Assembly (NCBI GenBank): GCA_964567685.1
Contig: CAZMNO010000001.1
Span: 1 to 64,000 of the forward strand
Direction of reading: 5' to 3'
Source of the DNA: UBA5972 sp964567685
GTDB taxonomy: Bacteria; Pseudomonadota; Alphaproteobacteria; Rhodobacterales; Rhodobacteraceae
DNA: 64,000 nt
Shown here: positions 33,366 through 41,390 of the stretch, piece after piece
Position numbering within the stretch: position 1 is the stretch's first letter
How the letters are laid out: each line of letters opens with the position of its first letter
Translations under genes and position numbers: made by a program
Notes under the pieces: model-generated
What the model saw: the letters and a program-made list of their open reading frames with translations, nothing else
Told to the model about the DNA's origin: nothing
Database searches by the model: none

Positions 33366-34262
33366 ATGAACCTGTCGGCAGATCAGCTGCGCGGGCATCT
33401 GGCGATGCTTCTTTTTTCGGCCCTGATTGCAGGGTCATTCAGCTTTGGCAGCCTGATCGCCAATGAGGTCGCGCCAATGGCGGTGACGGCGTTTCGGTTT
33501 CTGATGGCGGGTGTTCTGATTGGCACGCTGACGGCATTGGGGCCGGGAATGCGGTGGGCGCACTTTCAGGCGCCCTGGCGCTATCTGCTGCTGGGTGGGT
33601 TGTTTGCGCTTTATTTCGTCCTGATGTTTGAGGGCCTGAAGACGGCTGAGCCGGTTTCGGCCGCGGCGGTATTTACACTGGTGCCGGTGATCTCGGCGGT
33701 GTTCGGTTATATTTTGCTCAGGCAGGTGACGACCAGGCGCATGGCGCTGGCGCTTTTGGTGGCGGCCTTGGGGGCTGTTTGGGTGATTTTCCGCGCGGAC
33801 GTCTCTGCCATTGTCGCCTTTGACATCGGTAAAGGGGAGTTCATCTATTTCATCGGCTGTATTGCGCATGGGGTCTATACCCCCTTGCTGGCCAAGCTCA
33901 ATCGCGGCGAAAATCCGTTTGTGTTCACTTTCGGCATGCTGGTGGCAGGGTTTATCGCAACAGCGCTTTTCGGCATGCGCGATATTCTGGCAACCGACTG
34001 GAGTGACTTGTCGGGCTTTACCTGGATTGCGCTGTTTTATCTGACGGTGTTTTCCAGTGCTGCCTCTTTTGTCTTGCTGCAATACGCCTCGATGCGCCTG
34101 CCTGCAGCGAAGGTGATGGCTTACTCCTATATCACACCGGCATGGGTGATTTTCTGGGAAGTGGGATTTGGCAAGGGGTTCCCGGTTCCAGCGGTGTTTC
34201 TGGGTGTCGGCGTCGTGGTTGTGGCGCTTTTGATCCTGCTTAAGGATGAAGCAGCTTTGTGA
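33366..34262 (+). CDS. DMT-superfamily transporter (EamA)
   Basis: 298 aa with about ten membrane helices in two EamA repeats: LAMLLFSALIAGSFSFGSLI, the AVTAFRFLMAGVLIG segment, and ASMRLPAAKVMAYSYITPAW in the second repeat. Its 3' end overlaps the convergent TetR gene by 23 nt. It may export or import pyrimidine-related compounds given its setting; this is inference. Confidence 0.87.
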   Translation: MNLSADQLRGHLAMLLFSALIAGSFSFGSLIANEVAPMAVTAFRFLMAGVLIGTLTALGPGMRWAHFQAPWRYLLLGGLFALYFVLMFEGLKTAEPVSAAAVFTLVPVISAVFGYILLRQVTTRRMALALLVAALGAVWVIFRADVSAIVAFDIGKGEFIYFIGCIAHGVYTPLLAKLNRGENPFVFTFGMLVAGFIATALFGMRDILATDWSDLSGFTWIALFYLTVFSSAASFVLLQYASMRLPAAKVMAYSYITPAWVIFWEVGFGKGFPVPAVFLGVGVVVVALLILLKDEAAL

Positions 34263-34875
34263 ACATATCCGTCAGATGCCGGGCGGCATCTTCGAACCGG
34301 GTATCGGATTTCTCTCCCAGGATGACGCTGACCTGAATGTCGAAATCGGCATAGTGCTGGGTCGTGGCCCAGATTGAAAAGATCAAATGATAGGGATCAA
34401 CGCGTGCGATCCTGCCGCTGTCGCTCCAACCCTGAATTAGTTCAGCCTTGGCGTCGACAAGGTCTTTCAGCGGCCCGGCGATCTGGTCCATGATCCGGGG
34501 TGCGCCTTGCAGGATTTCGTTGGCGAAAAGGCGGCTTTCGCGTGGATAATCCCGCGCCATTTCAATCTTGCGTCGGACATAATCGATAATCTCATCGATT
34601 GGGTCGCCTTCGGGTTCAAGGGCTTTCAGAGGGTCAAGCCAGGTGTCGAGCAAGCGCTCAAGCAGGTGGGTATGGATCGCCTCTTTGCCGTCGAAGTAAT
34701 AAAGCAGGTTTGGTTTGGACAGACCAGCAGCGGTTGCAATCTGGTCGATAGTGGAGCCGCGATAACCAAAATTTGCAAATACTTCCAGCGCAGCAGAAAG
34801 GATCTGTTCGGTTTTTTCCTTTTGAATCCGTGTCTGTGATTTAGCTGCTGCCGCCCGTGCCAATGCCCCACCCAT
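34240..34875 (-). CDS. TetR-family regulator, RutR-like (copy 1)
   Basis: 211 aa. The HTH is ILSAALEVFANFGYRGSTIDQIATAAGLSKPNLLYYFDGKEAI, as in RutR. The C-terminal ligand domain shares IWATTQHYADF with the second TetR gene downstream, so the two are paralogues. I start at ATG 34875 because a RutR-type palindrome sits immediately before it; the longer frame runs through that site. Probable repressor of the pyrimidine locus, and autoregulated. Confidence 0.88.
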   Translation of the reverse strand: MGGALARAAAAKSQTRIQKEKTEQILSAALEVFANFGYRGSTIDQIATAAGLSKPNLLYYFDGKEAIHTHLLERLLDTWLDPLKALEPEGDPIDEIIDYVRRKIEMARDYPRESRLFANEILQGAPRIMDQIAGPLKDLVDAKAELIQGWSDSGRIARVDPYHLIFSIWATTQHYADFDIQVSVILGEKSDTRFEDAARHLTDMFTKLLHP

Positions 34876-34879
34876 GCCC

Positions 34880-34895
34880 TGACCAAATGGTAAAA
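34880..34895. promoter_or_regulatory. RutR-type operator before TetR copy 1
   Basis: CTGACCA-AA-TGGTAAA: matches TTGACCA-NN-TGGTCAA at 11 of 14 positions. It lies 4 bp upstream of the chosen start codon, consistent with autorepression. Confidence 0.62.
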
Positions 34896-34968
34896 TCAGA
34901 AAAGCACGGATTTTCCTGTGGCGCAAGTATACCGATAGGGTGGGCTGGGAAGTGGCGGCAAGCCGGTG

Positions 34969-35613
34969 CTATTCGCCCGCTGTGTTCAGCCCGATCCCGG
35001 CAAGGATGATTTGCTTGACTGCAAATTTGGCTTTTTCCCAGCCGGAATCATTCAGTGGGTTGCCATTGTTCAGGGTTTCGATCTGGTGGCCGAAATCGGC
35101 ATAATGCTGCGTGGTCGCCCAGAGCATGTAAAGCAGATGGCGGGGGCTGATCGGTGCCATGCGGCCTTCATCTATCCAGCGCTGGATGATTTCCATGCGC
35201 CCGTCAGTCCATTCTGCCAGTGTGGTTTCCAGATAATCCTGAATGACCGGCGCACGGTGCATGACTTCGGAGGCCCAGACCTTGGACCCGGCGGGATGGG
35301 CGCGGCTGATTTCCATCTTGGCGTCGATATAGGCCCCGATGGCTTCGGCCGGTCCGTCGGCTGAGTCAAACACGTCCGCCGCGCGCAGCCAGATCTGAAA
35401 GATGTTCTGCACAACCTGACGGTAAAGCGCTTCCTTGGTTGGGAAGTAATAATGCAGATTGGCCTTTGGCAGACCGGCAACATCGGCAATAAGCTGCATG
35501 GTGGCACCGCCGAATCCGGCCTCAGCGAACACTTTCTCTGCCGCCTCAAGAATAAGCCGCTCCTGTTCTGCGCGGCGTTGTTTTTTACTTTGTGGCTTGG
35601 CTTCGATGTTCAT
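34969..35613 (-). CDS. TetR-family regulator, RutR-like (copy 2)
   Basis: 214 aa. HTH: ILEAAEKVFAEAGFGGATMQLIADVAGLPKANLHYYFPTKEAL, very close to RutR. The effector domain has GSKVWASEVMHRAPVIQDYL and LWATTQHYADFGHQIE. It is transcribed divergently from the amidohydrolase gene across a spacer with two RutR-type palindromes. In the known RutR system uracil or thymine releases the repressor. Confidence 0.9.
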   Translation of the reverse strand: MNIEAKPQSKKQRRAEQERLILEAAEKVFAEAGFGGATMQLIADVAGLPKANLHYYFPTKEALYRQVVQNIFQIWLRAADVFDSADGPAEAIGAYIDAKMEISRAHPAGSKVWASEVMHRAPVIQDYLETTLAEWTDGRMEIIQRWIDEGRMAPISPRHLLYMLWATTQHYADFGHQIETLNNGNPLNDSGWEKAKFAVKQIILAGIGLNTAGE

Positions 35614-35637
35614 TTCAGCATTAAGCCCAGTTTTTTC

Positions 35638-35686
35638 TTGACCGATTGGTCAGGTTGTGGTCCCGTAATCCTGACCATATGGTCAG
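35638..35686. promoter_or_regulatory. Twin RutR-type operators
   Basis: TTGACCGATTGGTCAG (35638-35653) and CTGACCATATGGTCAG (35671-35686) both follow TTGACCA-NN-TGGTCAA; the second has a perfect TGACCA/TGGTCA core. Their centres are 33 bp apart, about three helical turns, so two dimers would bind on one face of the DNA. They lie between the divergent TetR gene and the amidohydrolase operon. Confidence 0.82.
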
Positions 35687-35743
35687 AAACAGCATCAAAG
35701 CAAGAGTTTTGCAAACTTGCGCGGTCCATGGGGGGGAGTGACG

Positions 35744-36994
35744 ATGCCAGCGCCCAGCGACAATATGAAGATCAACAGTGACCGTTTGTGGGAGTCGCTG
35801 ATGGAAATGGCAAAGATCGGCCCCGGTGTTGCCGGAGGCAACAATCGCCAGACGCTGACCGATGAGGATGGCGAGGGCCGTGAGCTGTTCAAGAACTGGT
35901 GCGAGGCCGCCGGATGCACGATGGGCCTTGACCAGATGGGAACGATGTTTGCACGCCGTGAAGGAACCGATCCGGATGCGCTGCCGGTTTATGTTGGCAG
36001 CCATCTGGATACTCAGCCAACTGGGGGGAAGTACGACGGCGTGCTTGGGGTGCTTGGGGGGCTTGAGATCATTCGCTCCCTGAACGATCTCGGTATTCAA
36101 ACCAAGCACCCCATAGTTGTCACCAACTGGACCAATGAAGAGGGCACCCGCTATGCGCCGCCGATGCTGGCTTCGGGCGTCTTTGGCGGCAAGCACACGC
36201 TTGACTGGGCTTATGCACTGGAAGATGCCGAGGGGAAGACTTTCGGCGATGAGCTCGCGCGGATCGGCTGGCGGGGCGACGAGGAAGTCGGGGCGCGCAA
36301 GATGCACGCGTTCTTTGAGCTGCATATCGAACAGGGGCCAATTCTGGAGGCCGAAGACAAGCTGATCGGCGTTGTCACCCACGGGCAGGGGTTGAGCTGG
36401 ACGCAGGTGACCGTGACCGGCAAGGATTCACATACCGGCTCAACCCCCATGCCGATGCGCAAAAACGCCGGGCTTGGCATGGCGCGGATGCTGGAACTGG
36501 TGGATGCCATTGCTTTGAGCCATGCGCCGGATGCGGTTGGCGCGGCGGGGCATATTGATGTCTACCCGAACTCCCGCAACGTGATTCCCGGTAAGGCGGT
36601 GTTCACGGTCGATTTCCGTTCGCCGGAACTTGATGTGATCAAGGATATGGAAAACCGTTTCCGCGATGGGGCGGCACAAATCGCCGGGGCGATGGGGCTG
36701 GGGATATCCTTTGAAAAGGTCGGCGGGTTTGATCCCGTCAAGTTTGACGAAGGATGTGTGACCGCGGTGCGCAATGCTGCTGAGCGGCTGGGCTATTCGC
36801 ACCGAAACATCATCTCAGGTGCCGGGCATGACGCCTGCTGGATCAACGGGGTTGCGCCGACAGCGATGGTGATGTGCCCGTGTGTGGACGGGCTTTCGCA
36901 TAATGAGGCCGAGGAGATTTCGGCTGAATGGGCGGCCGCCGGGGCGAATGTGCTGTTTCATGCGGTGGTGGAGACGGCGGGGTTGGTGGAGTGA
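35744..36994 (+). CDS. Zn-dependent N-carbamoyl amidohydrolase (beta-ureidopropionase type)
   Basis: 416 aa, M20/allantoate-amidohydrolase family. Metal ligands lie in GSHLDTQPTGGKYDGVLG, TNEEGTRYAPPM, HIEQGPILEAEDK and the late GAGHDACW; the dimerisation/substrate loop is GKDSHTGSTPMPMRKNAG. In the reductive pathway it hydrolyses N-carbamoyl-beta-alanine to beta-alanine, CO2 and ammonia; N-carbamoyl-L-amino-acid hydrolases (hyuC) look alike. Genomic context with preTA and hydA favours the former. ATG 35744 is preceded by GGGGGAG. Its stop overlaps the next small gene by GTGA. Confidence 0.9.
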   Translation: MPAPSDNMKINSDRLWESLMEMAKIGPGVAGGNNRQTLTDEDGEGRELFKNWCEAAGCTMGLDQMGTMFARREGTDPDALPVYVGSHLDTQPTGGKYDGVLGVLGGLEIIRSLNDLGIQTKHPIVVTNWTNEEGTRYAPPMLASGVFGGKHTLDWAYALEDAEGKTFGDELARIGWRGDEEVGARKMHAFFELHIEQGPILEAEDKLIGVVTHGQGLSWTQVTVTGKDSHTGSTPMPMRKNAGLGMARMLELVDAIALSHAPDAVGAAGHIDVYPNSRNVIPGKAVFTVDFRSPELDVIKDMENRFRDGAAQIAGAMGLGISFEKVGGFDPVKFDEGCVTAVRNAAERLGYSHRNIISGAGHDACWINGVAPTAMVMCPCVDGLSHNEAEEISAEWAAAGANVLFHAVVETAGLVE

Positions 36995-37284
36995 GTCACG
37001 GCCATGAGGTATTTGATATCGCATGTAAGCACGTTGCGGAGGGTGAGCGGCCAATACTCTATGCTTGGAGGTATGAAGATGGAACCTTTGGATTCAACTG
37101 TGGGTATGATGACCATCCCGAAGGCAATTCATATGTTCCGCTGTGCCGTGAATGTACCGTAGAAAAGATGCCCGAGTTTTCAATGCTTCGAGAACTTGTG
37201 CCAGGACAGGATGCTTCTCGAGATGAGGCGGTTAACCTAGAGTGGACAATTGGCAATTTGCCACCTGAAGAGGAAACGCAATGA
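36991..37284 (+). CDS. Small uncharacterised protein, immunity-like (first of three)
   Basis: 97 aa from a GTG that overlaps the amidohydrolase stop (GTGA). The sequence shows FDIACKHVAEGERPILYAW, then FGFNCGYDDH and LCRECTV, with acidic stretches. It resembles small cytoplasmic proteins with the pattern xxCxHVxxGxxPILYxxR found beside polymorphic toxins, from memory and not certain. The region is clearly AT-richer than the flanking catabolic genes. No toxin is nearby. Confidence 0.6.
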   Translation: MSHGHEVFDIACKHVAEGERPILYAWRYEDGTFGFNCGYDDHPEGNSYVPLCRECTVEKMPEFSMLRELVPGQDASRDEAVNLEWTIGNLPPEEETQ

Positions 37285-37349
37285 CTATGGTCTTCAAAAA
37301 CGACACCCACACAGACCGGAAATCCAAGATTGAGGGTCTTTCTGAGTGA
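37281..37349 (+). other. 22-codon ORF resembling the start of hydA
   Basis: It reads MTMVFKNDTHTDRKSK and stops after six more codons. The first 27 nt match the first 27 nt of hydA (38027 onward) at 21 positions (MTKVIKNGT in hydA), and the match resumes as ACAGACCG. GAGGAAAC precedes it, like the hydA ribosome site GGAGAAAC. Its stop overlaps the next gene's GTG (GTGA). Probably a decayed copy of the hydA 5' end. Confidence 0.55.
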
Positions 37350-37675
37350 GCCTTGTTGAAAGACATACGTTGGCAGCGGAAAAACCGGTTGACCAGTTGG
37401 AGCTGGGTGAAATGCGTTTGCTTGTGACGCAATATCGTGCCGGAGGTCCAAGTGAGCCAGTTCTCAGAAGAGTTTTGGATGTGCTGGCCGACAACCCTCT
37501 GATGGACATCTGCAATTATCCTGGCGACTTGTTGGAAGCCGTTTTGAACCTACCCGGCGAATTTTGGGCAGGTCACCAGGACGAGTGGCAGGAGGTGCAT
37601 CACATACTCAAGAAGCTGGATGGTGCACTAACTTCAATTGAATCCGCACGAATGAAATTCACTGAAATGACGTGA
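37346..37675 (+). CDS. CdiI-like immunity protein (second of three)
   Basis: 109 aa, GTG start. The pattern PVDQLELGEMRLLVTQYRAG, then VLADNPLMDI and YPGDLLEAVLNLPGEFW, is that of the contact-dependent growth inhibition immunity family (CdiI_2-like: LRLLIGQ..., NPL..., YPGDLL.AVL). Such proteins neutralise a cognate toxin delivered by neighbours. No CdiA, CdiB or Rhs gene is nearby, so this is an orphan, perhaps protecting against relatives' toxins. AT-richer than its surroundings. Confidence 0.72.
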   Translation: MSLVERHTLAAEKPVDQLELGEMRLLVTQYRAGGPSEPVLRRVLDVLADNPLMDICNYPGDLLEAVLNLPGEFWAGHQDEWQEVHHILKKLDGALTSIESARMKFTEMT

Positions 37676-37684
37676 GGAAACCGA

Positions 37685-37717
37685 ATGACCAAAATTGCCG
37701 CTATATACGTTGTTTGA
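37685..37717 (+). other. 10-codon ORF with hydA-like start
   Basis: ATGACCAAAATTGCC, preceded by GAGGAAACCGA, repeats the first nine bases of hydA (ATGACCAAA) and a similar ribosome site, then stops at TGA. Too short to be sure, but it occupies the same relative place after the second small gene as the 22-codon remnant does after the first. Confidence 0.4.
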
Positions 37718-37731
37718 GATGCTATCATTAA

Positions 37732-38007
37732 ATGAATGTTGATCGCGAAATGAAAACTGGAAAGCGAGTACAATTGGCTTTCTTCAAGGGGGTGAAGAGA
37801 CCATTGGTAGCTGTACCAAGTGATGAAGATTATTGGAAACTGATCGGTTCCAAAGGAACCGTTCAAGATCTGGCACCCAATGAACCAACTCACATGTTCT
37901 TTGGGAAGGCGCTAGTAGTATTTGACGAAGATCCCTCAATTCTGGGTTTGGCATGCCACAATCCAATCCCAAAATCGCTTTGGATTGCGATTAGCGACCT
38001 GGAATAG
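37732..38007 (+). CDS. Small uncharacterised protein (third of three)
   Basis: 91 aa, or 85 aa if the ATG at 37750 is used. It reads VQLAFFKGVKRPLVAVPSDE, then WKLIGSKGTV and SILGLACHNP, and ends WIAISDLE. Not recognised; small, soluble, beta-rich by pattern. Its position behind a CdiI-like gene and its low GC suggest another immunity protein, which is inference. hydA follows after 19 nt. Confidence 0.5.
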   Translation: MNVDREMKTGKRVQLAFFKGVKRPLVAVPSDEDYWKLIGSKGTVQDLAPNEPTHMFFGKALVVFDEDPSILGLACHNPIPKSLWIAISDLE

Positions 38008-38026
38008 CCGGAATAGGAGAAACACC

Positions 38027-39487
38027 ATGACCAAAGTCATCAAGAACGGCACCGTCTGCACCGCAGACCGCACTTGGAAAGCCGATGTCCTGATTGAGGG
38101 CGAGACGATCAGGGAGATCGGTGAGGGCCTGAAGGGCGATGAATATATCGATGCCGAGGGGGCCTATGTGATCCCCGGCGGGATTGATCCGCACACCCAT
38201 CTGGAAATGCCTTTCATGGGCACGACGGCGGCGGAAACCTTTGAGACCGGCACATGGGCGGCAGCCGCGGGCGGCACGACGATGCTGGTTGATTTCTGCC
38301 TTCCCGGCGAAGACGGCTCGATCAAGAACGCCATCAACGAGTGGCACCGCAAATCGGCACCGCAAATATGCGGCGATGTCGGTTATCACATGGCGATCAC
38401 CGGCTGGAACGAGAATGTTTTTGACGAGATGGAAGACGCGGTGAAAATGGGCGTCAATTCCTTCAAGCATTTCATGGCCTATAAAGGCGCGCTGATGATC
38501 GAGGACGACGAAATGTTCGCCTCGTTCAAGCGCTGCGCCGAACTTGGCGCGCTGCCGATGGTGCATGCCGAAAACGGCGATCTGGTCGCCGAGATGCAGC
38601 AGAAATACTTCGATCAGGGGATCACTGGCCCCGAGGGACACGCCTATTCCCGCCCGCCCGAATTTGAAGGCGAGGCCGCCAATCGCGCCATCACCATCGC
38701 CGACTGCGCCGGTGTGCCTTTGTATATCGTCCATGTGTCCTGCGAGCAGGCGCATGAAGCGATCAGGCGGGCCCGGCAGAAAGGCATGCGGGTTTATGGT
38801 GAGCCGCTGATTCAGTTCCTGACGCTGGATGAAAGCGAGTATTTCAACAAGGACTGGGACCACGCCGCACGTCGCGTTATGTCGCCACCGTTCCGCAGCA
38901 AGGATCATCAGGACAGCCTTTGGGCCGGTCTCCAGGCAGGCTCGTTGCAGGTGGTCGCTACCGATCACGCTGCTTTCAATACTGAACAGAAACGCGCCGG
39001 TCGCGATGATTTCAGGATCATTCCAAACGGTTCCAACGGGCTGGAGGAACGGCTTGCGGTGCTCTGGACCGAGGGCGTTGAAACCGGCCGCCTGACGCCG
39101 AACGAGTTCGTGGCGGCGACTTCGACCAACGTGGCCAAGATCCTTAACATCTATCCGCGCAAGGGTGCGATTGTTGAGGGGGCGGATGCCGATATCGTGG
39201 TCTGGGATCCGAAGATTTCCAAGACGATTTCACCAAGCAATCATCACTCGATTCTGGATTACAACGTGTTCGAAGGCTTCGATGTGACCGCCCAGTCGCG
39301 CTATACGATCAGTCGGGGTGACGTGATCTGGGCCTGGGGGCAGAACAGCCAGCCGCAACCGGGCCGCGGCAAGTTCATCCCGCGCCCGGCTTTCCCCTCG
39401 GCGCATGAGGCGCTCAGCAAATGGAAGGCGCTGACCTCGCCCAAGATGATCCAGCGTGATCCGATGAATATTCCGGCGGGGATTTGA
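38027..39487 (+). CDS. hydA: Dihydropyrimidinase
   Basis: 486 aa cyclic amidohydrolase. Metal-site H56 and H58 lie in GGIDPHTHLEMP, the carboxylated lysine in KHFMAYKGAL (K153), later histidines in VHAENGD and IVHVSCEQAHEA, and the aspartate in VVATDHAAFN. It opens dihydrouracil/dihydrothymine to N-carbamoyl-beta-amino acids for the amidohydrolase upstream. GGAGAAAC precedes ATG 38027; the frame stays open upstream through the small gene but has no homology there. Confidence 0.95.
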   Translation: MTKVIKNGTVCTADRTWKADVLIEGETIREIGEGLKGDEYIDAEGAYVIPGGIDPHTHLEMPFMGTTAAETFETGTWAAAAGGTTMLVDFCLPGEDGSIKNAINEWHRKSAPQICGDVGYHMAITGWNENVFDEMEDAVKMGVNSFKHFMAYKGALMIEDDEMFASFKRCAELGALPMVHAENGDLVAEMQQKYFDQGITGPEGHAYSRPPEFEGEAANRAITIADCAGVPLYIVHVSCEQAHEAIRRARQKGMRVYGEPLIQFLTLDESEYFNKDWDHAARRVMSPPFRSKDHQDSLWAGLQAGSLQVVATDHAAFNTEQKRAGRDDFRIIPNGSNGLEERLAVLWTEGVETGRLTPNEFVAATSTNVAKILNIYPRKGAIVEGADADIVVWDPKISKTISPSNHHSILDYNVFEGFDVTAQSRYTISRGDVIWAWGQNSQPQPGRGKFIPRPAFPSAHEALSKWKALTSPKMIQRDPMNIPAGI

Positions 39488-39491
39488 TCAC

Positions 39492-40274
39492 GTGAGCGAA
39501 ACCGTCGTCAAAGCCGACAATCTGAGCCTGACGTTTGAAACGAACGACGGGCCGGTGCATGCGCTTGAGGATATCAACCTTGCGATCAAAAAGGGCGAGT
39601 TCGTGTCGTTCATCGGCCCAAGCGGATGCGGCAAGACGACGTTTCTGCGCGTGATGGCGGATCTGGAAAAACCAACCGCAGGATCCATCACTATAAACGG
39701 CGTGTCACCCGAAGAGGCGCGGCGCGCTCGTGCTTACGGGTATGTCTTTCAGGCAGCGGGGCTTTACCCCTGGCGCACCATCGGCGGCAATATCCGCCTG
39801 CCGCTGGAGATCATGGGTTACAGCAAATCCGATCAGGCCGAGCGGGTGTCGCGGGTGCTGGAACTGGTTGATCTGGCAGGGTTTGAAAAGAAGTTTCCCT
39901 GGCAACTTTCCGGTGGCATGCAGCAGCGCGCCTCGATTGCCCGTGCGCTGGCGTTTGACGCGGACATCTTGCTGATGGACGAACCTTTTGGGGCGCTCGA
40001 TGAGATCGTGCGCGATCACCTCAACGAACAGCTTCTGGCGCTTTGGGCGAAAACCGAAAAAACCATCGGGTTCGTGACGCATTCGATCCCCGAGGCGGTG
40101 TATCTTTCAACCAAGATCGTGGTGATGAGCCCGCGCCCGGGGCGGATCACCGATGTGATCGAAAGCACGCTGCCTAAGGAACGGCCCCTGGATATCAGGG
40201 ACACACCGGAATTTCTGGAAATCGCCCATCGTGTGCGTGATGGTCTGCGAGCGGGTCACGCTTATGATGACTGA
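39492..40274 (+). CDS. ABC transporter ATP-binding protein
   Basis: 260 aa, NitT/TauT-type ATPase. Walker A GPSGCGKTT, Q-loop YVFQAAGLYPW, signature LSGGMQQRASIARAL, Walker B ILLMDEPFGALD, H-loop FVTHSIPEAV. GTG start 4 nt after hydA. With the two permeases and the binding protein downstream it forms a complete importer, probably for pyrimidines or a precursor. Confidence 0.95.
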   Translation: MSETVVKADNLSLTFETNDGPVHALEDINLAIKKGEFVSFIGPSGCGKTTFLRVMADLEKPTAGSITINGVSPEEARRARAYGYVFQAAGLYPWRTIGGNIRLPLEIMGYSKSDQAERVSRVLELVDLAGFEKKFPWQLSGGMQQRASIARALAFDADILLMDEPFGALDEIVRDHLNEQLLALWAKTEKTIGFVTHSIPEAVYLSTKIVVMSPRPGRITDVIESTLPKERPLDIRDTPEFLEIAHRVRDGLRAGHAYDD

Positions 40275-40281
40275 GACCCAC

Positions 40282-40317
40282 AAAAAACGCCCCGCCCGCC
40301 TGAACGGACGAGGCGCC
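40282..40317 (-). terminator. GC-rich hairpin with T-run on minus strand
   Basis: Read on the minus strand, GGCGCCTCGTCCG/CGGGCGGGGCG forms an imperfect stem followed by T6. No minus-strand gene ends here, so it may act as a weak bidirectional attenuator between the ATPase and permease genes, or be a relic. Confidence 0.4.
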
Positions 40318-40397
40318 ATCATCGTTTACGGCCATCGGCTCTCCAGCCTGTACCGCAGGATCATTGAGCCTTGGTTTGGTTACGAAACCCTTAACAT

Positions 40398-40489
40398 CAT
40401 TGTTTCAAAAATACTCAAATCCAACCTTTACCTCTCGCGCTGCGCCCGGAACTTTCTGGCCTCCGGCGGGAGTATTTCTGAAACAATGA
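40398..40489. repeat. Inverted pair of GAGTATTTCTGAAACAATG repeats
   Basis: CATTGTTTCAAAAATACTC (40398-40416) and GAGTATTTCTGAAACAATG (40470-40488) pair at 18 of 19 positions around a 53-nt loop, within the 228-bp gap between ATPase and permease. The right copy continues as ..AATGAAGGGGG and supplies the ribosome site of the permease. It is identical over 21 nt to 60501-60521. Confidence 0.75.
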
Positions 40490-40502
40490 AGGGGGCCCCA
40501 AG

Positions 40503-41390
40503 TTGACCTGGGTTTCGCATAGGTTCCTGCCGGTTCTGACCGTCGTCGCGGCGATTTTCCTGCTGTGGTATGCGGGATCGGTTGGGCTGAATGCGAAATG
40601 GGCTGAAGACAAGGCAACGCGTGCCGGGGTGGAACTGAGTTTCTCGGAACTTGTTGCCGATACCTGGTCTCAGGAAAAACCAAGACTGCCAACGCCGACG
40701 CAGGTTGGCGCGGAAATCTGGAAAACCACCGGCGCGATGATCGCGCGGGGCCGGGCGTTTTCCAAGCGCAGCCTCATCCTTCACGGGTGGATCACCCTGT
40801 CGGCCACGGTTCTGGGGTTTGTCATGGGGTCTCTTTTTGGCATCCTTCTGGCGATCGGCATCGTCCATAACCGTGCGATGGATATGAGTGTCATGCCCTG
40901 GGTCATTGCCAGTCAGACCGTTCCCATTCTGGCCATTGCGCCGATGATCGTCGTGGTGCTGGCGGCGATGAAGGTGGATGATCTGGTCGCCAAGGGTGTG
41001 ATCTCGATGTATCTGTCGTTTTTCCCGGTCGTGGTGGGCATGGTGAAAGGGCTGAGGTCGCCTGACCGGATGTTGCTGGATCAGATGGCGACCTATAACG
41101 CAAGCCGTGTCCAGACGTTCTGGAAGCTGCGCCTGCCAAGTTCGGCACCTTATCTCTTTACTTCGCTCAAGGTTGGTGTTGCGGCTTCGCTGATCGGTGC
41201 GGTGGTTGCCGAATTGTCGCTCAGTCAGGATGGCGGGCTGGGTGCTCGCCTGCTGGCAGGCAGTTATTACGGGCAGACCGTCATGATCTGGAGCGCGCTG
41301 ATTTCGGCGGCAGCACTTGCGGCTTGTCTGGTGGGCGCTGTCGGGCTGGTTCAGACCCTGACGCTGAAACGGATGGGGATGCTCAGATGA
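40503..41390 (+). CDS. ABC transporter permease
   Basis: 295 aa, binding-protein-dependent permease of the SsuC/TauC type with about six helices. LPTPTQVGAEIWKTT is the usual pre-domain motif; the EAA-like loop is DQMATYNASRVQTFWKLRLPSSAPYLFTSLK. TTG initiator behind GGGGG. Overlaps the second permease by 4 nt. Membrane partner of the ATPase upstream. Confidence 0.93.
   Translation: MTWVSHRFLPVLTVVAAIFLLWYAGSVGLNAKWAEDKATRAGVELSFSELVADTWSQEKPRLPTPTQVGAEIWKTTGAMIARGRAFSKRSLILHGWITLSATVLGFVMGSLFGILLAIGIVHNRAMDMSVMPWVIASQTVPILAIAPMIVVVLAAMKVDDLVAKGVISMYLSFFPVVVGMVKGLRSPDRMLLDQMATYNASRVQTFWKLRLPSSAPYLFTSLKVGVAASLIGAVVAELSLSQDGGLGARLLAGSYYGQTVMIWSALISAAALAACLVGAVGLVQTLTLKRMGMLR

Noticed and set aside
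37922..38026. Upstream extension of hydA
   Set aside because: The extra codons overlap the third small gene in another frame; the ribosome site and dihydropyrimidinase homology both point to 38027.
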